A stretch of 64,000 nucleotides of DNA from JBBDMC01 sp963775235. GTDB lineage: Bacteria > Pseudomonadota > Alphaproteobacteria > Rhizobiales > Kaistiaceae. Under the pieces are notes generated by a model. The model was not told the origin of the DNA, did not search any database, and saw only the letters and a list, made by a program, of their open reading frames with translations. Location of the stretch: NCBI GenBank assembly GCA_963775235.1, contig CAVZHY010000004.1, positions 224,545-288,544 on the forward strand. The letters are read 5' to 3'. Numbering within the stretch: the stretch's first letter is position 1; every line of letters begins with the position of its first letter. Position numbers and translations under genes: made by a program. This document shows positions 17,364-25,707 of the stretch, one piece after another.

Positions 17364-17567
17364 ATGGAGTTTGAGATGCAAATAGCCGCCCCCAAGGCCC
17401 GTCGGCCGTCGCGAAACGTTCAAAGTCGACTGCGCTCACTGGAGCGACAAGCGCGCAAGATCGAGGAGATGCTCCTGCCCGACCGTGCCGGGCTTGCCGC
17501 CTCGACGGGTCGTCGAAAGTCTCCGAAGGGTCACTCTTTGCCGCTGCACGATCAGGCACTGACGTAG
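17364..17567 (+). CDS. 67-residue basic protein under a stress-type promoter
   Basis: 67 residues, strongly basic, with a central helix (NVQSRLRSLERQARKIEEMLLP). It is preceded by GGGAGCG eight bases upstream and by a perfect EcfG-type promoter. No family is recognised. A longer frame on the opposite strand (17173-17610) has no supporting signals and looks like a shadow. The promoter makes membership of the general stress regulon likely. The function cannot be deduced. Confidence 0.5.
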   Translation: MEFEMQIAAPKARRPSRNVQSRLRSLERQARKIEEMLLPDRAGLAASTGRRKSPKGHSLPLHDQALT

Positions 17568-17773
17568 CCGAAAATGCGCAGCCAACGGCAGACGCCCTGG
17601 CACGGGTCAACGGCGCGTGGAGATGACCTGCGAAGCGGGCAGAAGTCCCAAGTATTCTTTCTGAACAACTAACGCGCCGCGTAGAACTGTAGAAATTGTC
17701 TTTGTAAGTCCGGGGCCCGCGACCGCGCGCCGCGAGCTTTTCGCGCGCCTGCTCTTAGCAAAATCATAACAAC

Positions 17774-18607
17774 TTGTACGCGAACATTGTGGCGGTAAAC
17801 GCTGCGGATGTGCCAGTTCCGATGACCCATCACCGCATTCTAGACCTCGCCACGACCAGGAAGGCAGCGAAGCACGGTCTGCGAACGACCGAAAAAGCCG
17901 ATGCGTTACTGCAGTCCAACGAGCGCCTGGCTCACTTCGCGTATGTCGCCTCGCACGAATTGCAGGAACCGCTGCGAATGATGGCGAGCTACCTTTCGCT
18001 CCTCAGTCAGCGCTGTCGCGGCAAGCTCGACGCCGAGGCCGAGGAATTCATCGCCCTGGCGATTGACGGCGCTCAGCGCATGAAGGCGCTGATCAACGAT
18101 CTCCTCAGCCACGCCAGCGTCAGCAGCCAAATGATGGACGTTGCGACGGTTGATACCGATGCGGTTGTTGCCGGAGTTGTCAGATCGCTCGCCTCCACAA
18201 TCCACGAAACGAGCGCTCGGGTCATGCATGATGCGCTGCCCGCCGTGCGCGGCGATTCCGGTCAACTGGAGCGGCTGTTCGCGCGTCTGATCGAAAACGC
18301 CATCAAGTACCGGTCGGCAGCGGCGCCTTTGGTACGCGTGTCCGCTGCGCGCGAGGGAGCCTTCTGGCGGTTCTCGGTCGCCGACAATGGCATCGGCATC
18401 GAACCGCGGTTTCGTGAACAGGTGTTTGAAATGTTCAGGCGGCTGAACAGCTACGCCGACTATCCCGGCACGGGCATCGGGTTATCCGTGTGCAAGATGG
18501 TAGTGGAACGTCATGGCGGCAGGATCTGGGTCGGACAGGCCGCCGGCGGGGGCTCAGTCTTTCAGTTCACGCTCCCGGCGATTGACGCCGACGGCGGCAA
18601 TCCATGA
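17774..18607 (+). CDS. Sensor histidine kinase without a sensor domain
   Basis: 277 residues. The H-box FAYVASHELQEPLRMM is near residue 55, as in phytochrome-type kinases of the HisKA group. The N-box ENAIKYRS is near 175, followed by DNGIGIE and GTGIGLSVCKMVVERHGG. Only ~50 residues precede the H-box, so there is no PAS, GAF or membrane input domain, and input must come from a partner or a bound protein. The first codon is uncertain (17774 or the ATG at 17822). Its stop overlaps the start of the REC-GGDEF-EAL gene by four bases, so the two probably form one phosphorelay. Confidence 0.85.
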   Translation: MYANIVAVNAADVPVPMTHHRILDLATTRKAAKHGLRTTEKADALLQSNERLAHFAYVASHELQEPLRMMASYLSLLSQRCRGKLDAEAEEFIALAIDGAQRMKALINDLLSHASVSSQMMDVATVDTDAVVAGVVRSLASTIHETSARVMHDALPAVRGDSGQLERLFARLIENAIKYRSAAAPLVRVSAAREGAFWRFSVADNGIGIEPRFREQVFEMFRRLNSYADYPGTGIGLSVCKMVVERHGGRIWVGQAAGGGSVFQFTLPAIDADGGNP

Positions 18608-20415
18608 CCAACTACGTTGGTCCATCGAGACTTTCCGACTTTCAGTCGTCCACTTGCCGTAAGGGGGCCTGCTTGAGAACAGGTGTCGAAATGGATGCTC
18701 ATGGAAAGCATCTCAATGTCCTCATGATCGAAGACAACGGCGGCGATCGTCGCCTGGCCGAAATCGCCTTGCGACACGCCGCGGGCGACACGCAAATGGG
18801 AATCGACTTCATTGCCGCTCCGTCTCTGGTCCAAGGGCTCGACCGTATCAAGCAGCCGGAAAGCGAGGTGGACGTCGTCCTGCTCGATCTTGGGCTGCCC
18901 GATGCCAACGGCCTCGAGGGATTGCGCGAAATCCGCCGCGCTGCTCCCGGCACGCCGGTCATTGTTCTCACCGGCCTCTCCGACCTCGGCGTTGCCACCG
19001 ACGCGCTGAAAAGCGGCGCCGGCGACTATCTCGACAAGGGCGAGCTTCAGCCGGCAACACTGCTGCGGTCGATCCGCTATGCCATCGAGCGCAAGAAGAG
19101 CGAAGCCGAGTTGATCCGGCTGGCTCAGACCGATCCGCTGACCGGGCTGCTCAACCGGCGCGCGTTTTTTGAACAGACTGAACACGCCCTCGCGCAAGCC
19201 CAACGTTCGCACCTTGCCTGCGCCGTCATCATGTTCGATCTCGACCGGTTCAAGGAAGTCAACGACCTGTTTGGTCACAAGGTCGGTGATGATCTCTTGG
19301 TCTCAGTCGCGGCCGCGCTGCACCGGAACCTTCGCTCGACCGATAGTTGCGGCCGCCTCGGCGGCGATGAGTTCGCCATTCTTGCGCCCAACCTCAGATC
19401 GGCCAACGATGCCATGGAACTCGCCGAAAAAGTCGTCGGCCTGATCAGCTCGATCACCGATCTCGGCGACGTGAAGGTCGACCTCAAAATCAGCGCCGGA
19501 ATCTCGGTTTTCCCGATGGACGACAGCGATGCCGAGGGTCTGCTTTCCCACGCCGACATGGCCATGTACAAGTCCAAGGCCAGCAAGCGCGGAGCCGTCA
19601 ACTTCTTCGATGCCGGGATGGATGCCGCAGTCAAGGAACGCCGCGCGCTTAAACGCAGAATGCGCGACGACATCGAGAACGACGGGTTTTTTCTCTACTA
19701 CCAGCCGATCGTCGACGCCACCACCCGCACTATGATTGGGGTGGAAGCCCTCGCACGTTGGCGCGATGCCGAGAACAAGATCATCCTGCCCGATCTGTTC
19801 ATTCCGCTCGCCGAGGAGTCAGGCGCGATCACGCCCCTTGGCGGCCGACTGCTCGCCGAAGCATGCACCTGCCTGCGCCGGTTGGCCGAGCACAACAAAC
19901 CGTTCATCCCGGTCTCACTCAACATTTCCAACATCGAGTGCCGCGATCCAGGCTTTGGAATGCGGCTGATCGCGGCCGTAGAGCGTTTTCAGGTGCCACC
20001 CAACCTGATCAACATCGAAATCACGGAGTTGAGCATAATCCAGAACATGCAGGTGACCCGGGATAATTTGAAACTGCTCAAGCACTACGGGATCGGCATT
20101 TACATGGACGATTTCGGCACCGGGTATTCATCGCTGTCGCTGTTGCGCGATCTGCCGCTGGATGCGCTGAAGATCGACCGCAGTTTTGTTTGCGACCTGG
20201 GCAGCGTTGGCGGCTCCGAACCGATTGTTCAGGCGATCGTGGAGCTTTCGAAGAAACTTGGCTTCGCCACCATCGCCGAAGGCGTCGAGACGGAGGAGCA
20301 GGCGGATTTTCTTCGTGACGTCGGAGTCGATGGATTGCAGGGCTATTATTTCTCCAAGCCGATGCCGGCGGAGCAGTTCACCGCGATGCTCGACGACACC
20401 CACATGGTGGCCTGA
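18604..20415 (+). CDS. Response regulator with GGDEF and EAL domains (c-di-GMP turnover)
   Basis: 603 residues. The receiver domain (about residues 38-155) has the phospho-aspartate in VVLLDLGLPD. The GGDEF domain (about 175-330) has an intact RLGGDEF, and the RxxD product-inhibition site (RSTD) lies exactly five residues upstream. The EAL domain (about 345-600) has VEALARW, LNIS, MDDFGTGYSS, LKIDRSFV and AEGVET, so the residues for phosphodiesterase activity are largely kept. ITELS replaces the commoner ITES. Both synthesis and breakdown of c-di-GMP are therefore possible. The upstream kinase overlaps by four bases and is the likely phosphate donor. Confidence 0.92.
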   Translation: MTNYVGPSRLSDFQSSTCRKGACLRTGVEMDAHGKHLNVLMIEDNGGDRRLAEIALRHAAGDTQMGIDFIAAPSLVQGLDRIKQPESEVDVVLLDLGLPDANGLEGLREIRRAAPGTPVIVLTGLSDLGVATDALKSGAGDYLDKGELQPATLLRSIRYAIERKKSEAELIRLAQTDPLTGLLNRRAFFEQTEHALAQAQRSHLACAVIMFDLDRFKEVNDLFGHKVGDDLLVSVAAALHRNLRSTDSCGRLGGDEFAILAPNLRSANDAMELAEKVVGLISSITDLGDVKVDLKISAGISVFPMDDSDAEGLLSHADMAMYKSKASKRGAVNFFDAGMDAAVKERRALKRRMRDDIENDGFFLYYQPIVDATTRTMIGVEALARWRDAENKIILPDLFIPLAEESGAITPLGGRLLAEACTCLRRLAEHNKPFIPVSLNISNIECRDPGFGMRLIAAVERFQVPPNLINIEITELSIIQNMQVTRDNLKLLKHYGIGIYMDDFGTGYSSLSLLRDLPLDALKIDRSFVCDLGSVGGSEPIVQAIVELSKKLGFATIAEGVETEEQADFLRDVGVDGLQGYYFSKPMPAEQFTAMLDDTHMVA

Positions 20416-20429
20416 ACCGTTTCGGCTTA

Positions 20430-21386
20430 TCAGAAGCGGTAGCCCGTCTGGTCGAGGAACAGCTTCAGTCGCTGAGGAAACTTCAAGACCCTCCGCTCCC
20501 GGCTCGGGCATTGGTCGGGCTGCTGGCCGTTGACGCAGACCTCCTCGCCGGGATTGTGCGCGACATCCCAGTGCGCATTCAACGCCGCCCACGCTGCCGC
20601 GCCCTCGCCGACGCGCACCTTCTGCGCCACCCAGCCGGCCAGGTAGCCCGGTGAGGTCCACTGTTGCGCCGGGTCGACCGAATCCTCGATCTGGGCCAGC
20701 CAATCGCGCTGCGCGTCAGCATATCGCGGGTCCGCCGACACATCCACGACCTTGCCGTCCTTGACCGTGTAGACGGCCAGCGGCGCGGCGCTGCATGCGT
20801 AGCAGTCGAAGCGATAGAGGAAGCGGTTGTCGACCGTGGTTATCTCCGCCAGGCCATCGTTGTCGAGGTCGTGCAGAAGGTCGCCGTCGCCGTCGAAGTC
20901 GCCGACCCGGACCGCGGTCCATTTGCCGGCGACCTCAGTAGCAACGATCGCCGTGTTGCAACAGTGCGCGCCGCCCGAGTAGCTGGAGAAGAAGACTTCC
21001 CGTTGGCGGTTACCAGGATCGATTTCGGCGATGCTCGCCTCGGCCAGTGGAACGTCGAAGCCGGAACTGACCCCTTGTATTTCCAGCACTTTGGTTCCGC
21101 TGGCGACTACCGTCAGCACAGGTACGTCGGCCTGAGGGTCAACCTTGGGCAGACGCTCCATGGTGATCGTCGCAGTGAGGTCGCCGACTGTGACTGTGGC
21201 GCTCTTCGCGCCGTCGGCGAAGACGGTCGTCGGAAATTCCGGCGCCGGCTGGGCCTCCTCGCCGCCAGCTTGCCGCAACATCGCCACGCCGGCGAGTGCA
21301 GCAAGCAGGAGGCGTTTCCTCGCCGTCGACAACGATCGACCTCCTCTGTCGCATCGGCAGTTTACAGCCAGCGCCCTCCCAAACAA
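20430..21386 (-). CDS. Exported protein with FG-GAP-like acidic repeat, function unknown
   Basis: Up to 318 residues. The start is uncertain, but a signal-peptide-like stretch (RKRLLLAALAGVAML) is near residue 25. Landmarks are SSYSGGAHCCNT, then DFDGDGDLLHDLDNDGLAEITT, which looks like one calcium-binding FG-GAP/EF-type repeat. There are several cysteines (YACSA, CVNGQQPDQCPS) that may form disulfides in the periplasm. I do not recognise a characterised family. It converges on the GGDEF-EAL gene, with 15 bases between the two stops, and diverges from the small operon that starts at 21456. Confidence 0.6.
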   Translation of the reverse strand: MFGRALAVNCRCDRGGRSLSTARKRLLLAALAGVAMLRQAGGEEAQPAPEFPTTVFADGAKSATVTVGDLTATITMERLPKVDPQADVPVLTVVASGTKVLEIQGVSSGFDVPLAEASIAEIDPGNRQREVFFSSYSGGAHCCNTAIVATEVAGKWTAVRVGDFDGDGDLLHDLDNDGLAEITTVDNRFLYRFDCYACSAAPLAVYTVKDGKVVDVSADPRYADAQRDWLAQIEDSVDPAQQWTSPGYLAGWVAQKVRVGEGAAAWAALNAHWDVAHNPGEEVCVNGQQPDQCPSRERRVLKFPQRLKLFLDQTGYRF

Positions 21387-21455
21387 AATCTCGAACTGGC
21401 GGGCCGCAGGGGGGCTCTGCTAGGTTGGCGGCGACGTCCCGGGTCGGAGGCCGAA

Positions 21456-21833
21456 ATGTCGGAAACCACTTTCAAATCCATACGCCTCGATCTCGCCCGC
21501 ACCGCCGAGTTCCCGGAGGGCAGCAGCCACCATTCCTATCGTTTTGTGGCGCCCTTGGACGGCGACGGTCATCTCGATGCCGCCGCCTGGAAGCAGCACC
21601 GCGAGCGCTGCCGGGTCGTGCGTACCTGGGGCGACGAGGAGGAAGACATCGGTCACCTCGTCCACCGGCCGGGTGGGTCGTGGGGCTTCCATTTCGACGT
21701 CGAGGGCGACGAGGGCGACGAATCCGGCTACCGGCTCGGCAGCCATCGCTTCGCCCTCGGCGAGTACGTGTCCATCCGCGAGGCCGACGGCAGCCTGAAC
21801 ACGTTTCGGGTCGTCTCGATCATCGACACATGA
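21456..21833 (+). CDS. Conserved hypothetical acidic protein
   Basis: 125 residues from the ATG at 21456 with GGAGG five bases upstream. It is rich in Asp/Glu/His (TWGDEEEDIGHLVHRPGG, DVEGDEGDESGYRLGSH) and ends in a beta-rich part (GEYVSIREADGSLNTFRVV). No domain is recognised. Its stop overlaps the ATG of the cytochrome c gene (ATGA), so the two are co-translated. A cytosolic location is suggested by the absence of a signal peptide. Confidence 0.6.
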   Translation: MSETTFKSIRLDLARTAEFPEGSSHHSYRFVAPLDGDGHLDAAAWKQHRERCRVVRTWGDEEEDIGHLVHRPGGSWGFHFDVEGDEGDESGYRLGSHRFALGEYVSIREADGSLNTFRVVSIIDT

Positions 21834-22153
21834 GGCAGATCATGCGGGTGCTGCTCACCTTGACAGTCCTCATGGTCGCCGGAGAAGCGTTGGCTCAGCA
21901 GGTAGGCAACCCCGTCGACGGGCTGTCCTATGCAAACCACTCATGCGCCGAATGTCACGCCGTGGCGTCTGGCGACATGAACAGTCCCGCGTCGGCGGCG
22001 CCGTCGTTTCAGGAGATCGCCAATACGCCTGGCATGTCCGAGGTTGCCCTCATCTCGTTTTTCCAGACCCCGCATCCCTCAATGCCCAATCTGATCGTGC
22101 CAGCCGACAACGCGCGCGATCTCATCGCGTACATTCTGAGCCTCAAGCACTGA
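21830..22153 (+). CDS. Small c-type cytochrome
   Basis: 107 residues. It has a signal peptide (about residues 1-21, ending GEALA), one heme site CAECH near residue 40, and a probable axial Met in PSMPNL near 83. The start at 21830 overlaps the previous stop; the ATG at 21842 is equally possible. It is a monoheme class I periplasmic electron carrier. Its partner is unknown. The GNAT gene follows immediately, at a TTG one base after the stop. Confidence 0.82.
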   Translation: MRQIMRVLLTLTVLMVAGEALAQQVGNPVDGLSYANHSCAECHAVASGDMNSPASAAPSFQEIANTPGMSEVALISFFQTPHPSMPNLIVPADNARDLIAYILSLKH

Positions 22154-22154
22154 G

Positions 22155-22757
22155 TTGGCGCGGGCAAAATCCAGGCGCCCGGCACCGGCCCGGGCCGCGC
22201 CGGGCGAGCCGCTCGCCTTCCGGCCGGTGACCACCGCTACCCGCGCCGATTTTGAACGTCTGTTCTCAGCACCCGGGGCGCCGAAGCACTGCTGGTGCAT
22301 GGTCTGGCGCCGCACCGCCGAGGAGGCGAAGCACCACGACGGTCCAAGCCGCAAGCGCCAGATGATGAGCCGGATCGCCGCTGGCACTCCCGTGGGCCTC
22401 ATCGCTTATCAGGGAAACGAGCCGGTCGCCTGGGTCTCGGTCGCGCCGCGCAATACATACCGCAATCTGGGCGGCCCGCCGCCGACGGCTGACGAGGTCA
22501 TCTGGTCGATTGCATGCTTCTTTGTGCCGCGACGTTTGCGTGGCCAGGGGACGATTCGCCTCCTGATCGCGGGGGCCGCGGACTATGCGCGTCGCGGGGG
22601 TGCGACGGTCGTCGAAGCCTATCCGGTCGAAGAGGACGCCCCCAGTTATCGCTTCATGGGGTTCGTATCCACGTTTGCCGCCTCCGGCTTCCACCAGGTC
22701 GGCCGCGCCGGGAACCGCCGCCATGTCATGCGGCTCGCCGTCGCGGCGGCAACCTGA
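22155..22757 (+). CDS. GNAT-family N-acetyltransferase
   Basis: 200 residues from a TTG start right after the cytochrome stop. The acetyl-CoA fold is suggested by EPVAWVSVAPR near residue 85, then WSIACFFVPRRLRGQGTIRLLIAGAADYARRGG (the motif A helix, around residues 115-147), and by EAYPVEE and FMGFVST further on. It contains a CWCMVW segment early on, also seen in some bacterial GNATs of this length. The acceptor substrate is unknown. An in-operon position with a cytochrome is unusual and gives no clear hint. Confidence 0.75.
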   Translation: MARAKSRRPAPARAAPGEPLAFRPVTTATRADFERLFSAPGAPKHCWCMVWRRTAEEAKHHDGPSRKRQMMSRIAAGTPVGLIAYQGNEPVAWVSVAPRNTYRNLGGPPPTADEVIWSIACFFVPRRLRGQGTIRLLIAGAADYARRGGATVVEAYPVEEDAPSYRFMGFVSTFAASGFHQVGRAGNRRHVMRLAVAAAT

Positions 22758-22873
22758 CCGCAAAAAATAGCGGCCCGCAGATTGACCATCCGTTTGGCGG
22801 AGCTAGATGAATTGTATGCCTCGGTGGGCTTGGGGGTTTCGGTCTCGCAAGAGAGTCCGCACGGAGGCGAAAT

Positions 22874-23314
22874 ATGAAGCACAGGACAGCCGAGGAGCTT
22901 CAGCAGCTAGCCGCGGTCCACCCCGCACCGCAAGCAAGGCCCATGTCCAGGGCCGAGCGCCTTACCCGGTGGGCCGAACTCCTCGAAAGCGACGGCAGTC
23001 GCCGCCTAAACACGCTGCTGGGTACCGAATACCAGATGGGTGCCGCTCGTAACGAGATGCGAGCGGACAATTCGCCGATCTCGGTCGCTTTCTCCGATCC
23101 GGTATTGCGTGGGGAGGGCATGAAAGACGACACCTACGGAGAGGCCAAACGGTTCTTCGACCTATCCGACTGGCAGGTCCACGACATTCTTTGCTATTGC
23201 CACTACGGCGCCACCATGACGGCAGATATGGCCGCCCGCGGTGTCCGTTCGGCTGTCGCCGGACGACAGAACCCCGGCTTCTTCAGCCGCATGCGTCACG
23301 TCATCAGCGGCTGA
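22874..23314 (+). CDS. Conserved hypothetical protein
   Basis: 146 residues with GGAGG upstream (about 22862). It is soluble and mainly helical, with MSRAERLTRWAELLE near residue 24 and a C-terminal motif FFDLSDWQVHDILCYCHYG that looks structural or metal-binding (two Cys and two His close together). I recall similar proteins in rhizobia and Rhodospirillales but no assigned function. It is flanked by GNAT upstream and xseA convergent downstream. Confidence 0.6.
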   Translation: MKHRTAEELQQLAAVHPAPQARPMSRAERLTRWAELLESDGSRRLNTLLGTEYQMGAARNEMRADNSPISVAFSDPVLRGEGMKDDTYGEAKRFFDLSDWQVHDILCYCHYGATMTADMAARGVRSAVAGRQNPGFFSRMRHVISG

Positions 23315-23357
23315 TGAGTGCCGCGACGGCGGCCGCGGAGAAGCTGAGCGTGCGCGT

Positions 23358-24767
23358 CTAGAGTAAGCTTCCCTGCGAATCGTCGTCGCGGACCCGCCGC
23401 CTGCGGCGGGGCGGCGCCGCCCCGCTTGCGATGGCGCTAACGTGCCCGTCCTGGAATTCGACGTCGAGCACCGTTCCTGTAGGGGCCATCGTTGCCGAGC
23501 GCACCGGGATGCCTTCGGCGTCGCTGACCAGCGCAAACCCCCGCGCGAGCACGCTGCGGTAGGAAACCGCCTCCAGCAGGCGATCGCCGGCCGAAAGCCG
23601 TGTTCGGGCCCGCTCGACCCGCCGATGCGCTGCAGTCGTGCTGCGGCCGGCCAGCGTGGATAGCCGTTCCCGGGCCCGTGCCGTCAGCCGGTCGAGGCCG
23701 GCAAGGGAGAGCCGGCCGGCCGCACGTGCGAATTGGGTTCGGTGCGCGCGCGCGTTGGCGAGGAGCGCCAGACCGATCCGGTTGGCAAGTTCGTCGAACA
23801 TGCGCCGCGGCATGGCAAAGAGGTCGTCGGCCCGCGGCATGGAGCGCGACGCTGCCCGCAGTTCCCGCTGGCCCGCTTCGACGCGCCTTAGGGCGGCGGC
23901 CGTCAGTCGCCCGCCAAGCTGATCGACGTTCGCGATCAGTTCGGACCGTACGGGCACCGCCATTTCGGCTGCAGCCGTCGGTGTCGGCGCCCGCCGATCG
24001 GCCGCGAGATCGATGAGGGTGAAGTCGGTCTCGTGACCGACCGCCGCGATGAGCGGGATAGTGGAATTCGCGGCCGCCCTGACAACGATCTCCTCATTGA
24101 AACTCCACAGGTCCTCCAGGCTGCCGCCGCCGCGTGCCACGATCAGGAGATCCGGCCGCGGGAACCGTCCGCCGGATCCGAGCCGGTTGAGGCCGTCGAT
24201 GGCGGCAGCCACCTCTGCCGCCGAAGTCTCGCCCTGCACGCGTACTGGCCATACGATTACCCGCGTCGGGAAGCGGTCGGCGAGCCGGTGGAGAATGTCG
24301 CGGATGACCGCACCGGTGGGCGAGGTGACAACGCCGATGACGCGCGGCAGGTAGGGAAGGGGGATCTTGCGGGCGTCGCCGAACAGGCCCTCGGCCGCCA
24401 GCGCCTTGCGCCGCCTGTCGAGCAGCGCCATCAGCGCGCCGACACCGGCCGGCTCCAGCGCGTCGATGACGATCTGATATTTCGATTGCCCGGGGAAGGT
24501 CGTGAGCCGGCCGGTGGCGATCACCTCGACGCCTTCCTCGGGCCTGAACTTCAGCCGCGGGACCGTTGTGCGCCACACCACCGCCTCCATCCGCGCCTTG
24601 TCATCCTTGAGCGTGAAATAGCAGTGCCCGGAAGCGTGAGCGCCGCGGAAGCCCGAGATCTCGCCGCGCACACGGACATAGCCGAAGGCATCCTCCACCG
24701 TGCGTTTCACGGCGGCCGAGATTTCCGAGACGGTGTATTCGGCGATGTTGGCGTTGGGAGTGACCAT
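23358..24767 (-). CDS. xseA: Exodeoxyribonuclease VII large subunit
   Basis: 469 residues. Exonuclease VII degrades single-stranded DNA and is built from one large and several small subunits. The N-terminal OB domain is visible (YTVSEISAAVKRTVEDAFGYVRVRGEISGF, GHCYFTLKD, residues 8-55). The catalytic core has VGVVTSPTGAVIRDI, RGGGSLEDLWSFNEE and VGHETDFTLIDLAADRRAPTPTAAAE, followed by the long coiled-coil C-terminal half. Length is normal. The small subunit gene xseB is not adjacent. It is divergent from rsmE, which begins about 90 bases away. Confidence 0.94.
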   Translation of the reverse strand: MVTPNANIAEYTVSEISAAVKRTVEDAFGYVRVRGEISGFRGAHASGHCYFTLKDDKARMEAVVWRTTVPRLKFRPEEGVEVIATGRLTTFPGQSKYQIVIDALEPAGVGALMALLDRRRKALAAEGLFGDARKIPLPYLPRVIGVVTSPTGAVIRDILHRLADRFPTRVIVWPVRVQGETSAAEVAAAIDGLNRLGSGGRFPRPDLLIVARGGGSLEDLWSFNEEIVVRAAANSTIPLIAAVGHETDFTLIDLAADRRAPTPTAAAEMAVPVRSELIANVDQLGGRLTAAALRRVEAGQRELRAASRSMPRADDLFAMPRRMFDELANRIGLALLANARAHRTQFARAAGRLSLAGLDRLTARARERLSTLAGRSTTAAHRRVERARTRLSAGDRLLEAVSYRSVLARGFALVSDAEGIPVRSATMAPTGTVLDVEFQDGHVSAIASGAAPPRRRRRVRDDDSQGSLL

Positions 24768-24858
24768 GATGCCAAGCCCTGCCCGCTGGGCCTTCGGCGG
24801 TCAAGCCCCGTGCCGATGGGCCTTGCCGCGCATGGTGCTTCGGCCTATCGCGAATGTG

Positions 24859-25628
24859 ATGACCGGCTTCGATTTCCGCGCTCCGCGCCTGTTCGCTCAC
24901 GTCCCGCTGGCCCCCGGTGCCCGTGTTGAACTCGACCGCGGACAGATCAATCATCTTGTCAATGTCTTGCGCATGAGGGTCGGCGACGGGGTGCTGGTCT
25001 TCAACGGCCGCGACGGAGAATGGACAGCACGTCTGGTCGCTGAGGGCCGTAAGAGCTGGTATCTGGAAGCCGGCGTGCCCGCGCGACCGCAGCCGCTGGC
25101 GCCCGATCTCCACTACCTTTTCGCGCCATTGAAACAGGCCCGCCTGGATTACCTGGTGCAGAAGGCGGTCGAGATGGGGGTGGGGCGCCTCCGTCCGGTC
25201 ATCACCCGCCACGGACAGGTCGCCCGCCTCAATCGCGCCCGCGCCGAGGCCAACGCCATCGAGGCGGCGGAGCAGTGCGGCATCCTGTCGATTCCCGTCA
25301 TCGACGAGCCGGCGCCGCTGGCGACTTTGCTCGACGGCTGGGACAAGGCCGAGCATGCCCGGCGTATCATCTTCTGCGATGAGGGCGAGGGGCGCGCCGA
25401 CCCGTTGGCGGTCCTAAGAGCACTGCAGCCGTCGCCGCTCGCCGTCCTTGTCGGCCCTGAAGGGGGATTCTCCGCCGAGGAGCAGCACGGCTGCACACCC
25501 TGTCATTCGTGACCGCTCTACCGCTCGGTCCGCGTATCCTCCGCGCAGACACCGCCGCCGTTGCCGCCCTGGCGCTGGTCCAGGCTGCCCTGGGGGACTG
25601 GCAAGCCGGCGCTCCCGCCCCACATTGA
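24859..25628 (+). CDS. rsmE: 16S rRNA m3U1498 methyltransferase, frameshifted near the end
   Basis: RsmE methylates U1498 of 16S rRNA. The N-terminal PUA-like part (RAPRLFAHVPLAPGARVELD) and the SPOUT part are clear, with LFAPLKQARLDYLVQKAVEMGV and LVGPEGGFSAEE. Just after that motif the frame breaks at about 25483-25486. The missing end (FVTALPLGPRILRADTAAVA, then LALVQAALGDW) continues in the next frame to a TGA at 25626. One base is probably missing. The trefoil-knot residues GPRILRADTA are in the second part, so a real break would inactivate the enzyme. The start is uncertain between 24832 and 24859. Confidence 0.82.
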
Positions 25629-25707
25629 GCGGTGGCCGGCAGATTGCCGCCCGCCTTTGCCATCGCTAAGGTGCCCGCCCGCTCCATCGGAAAGACACCC
25701 CCTCATA

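Noticed and set aside
17173..17610. 145-codon frame on the minus strand opposite the small stress gene
   Set aside because: No ribosome site and Arg/Ala-rich random-looking sequence. The plus-strand frame has a promoter and a ribosome site.
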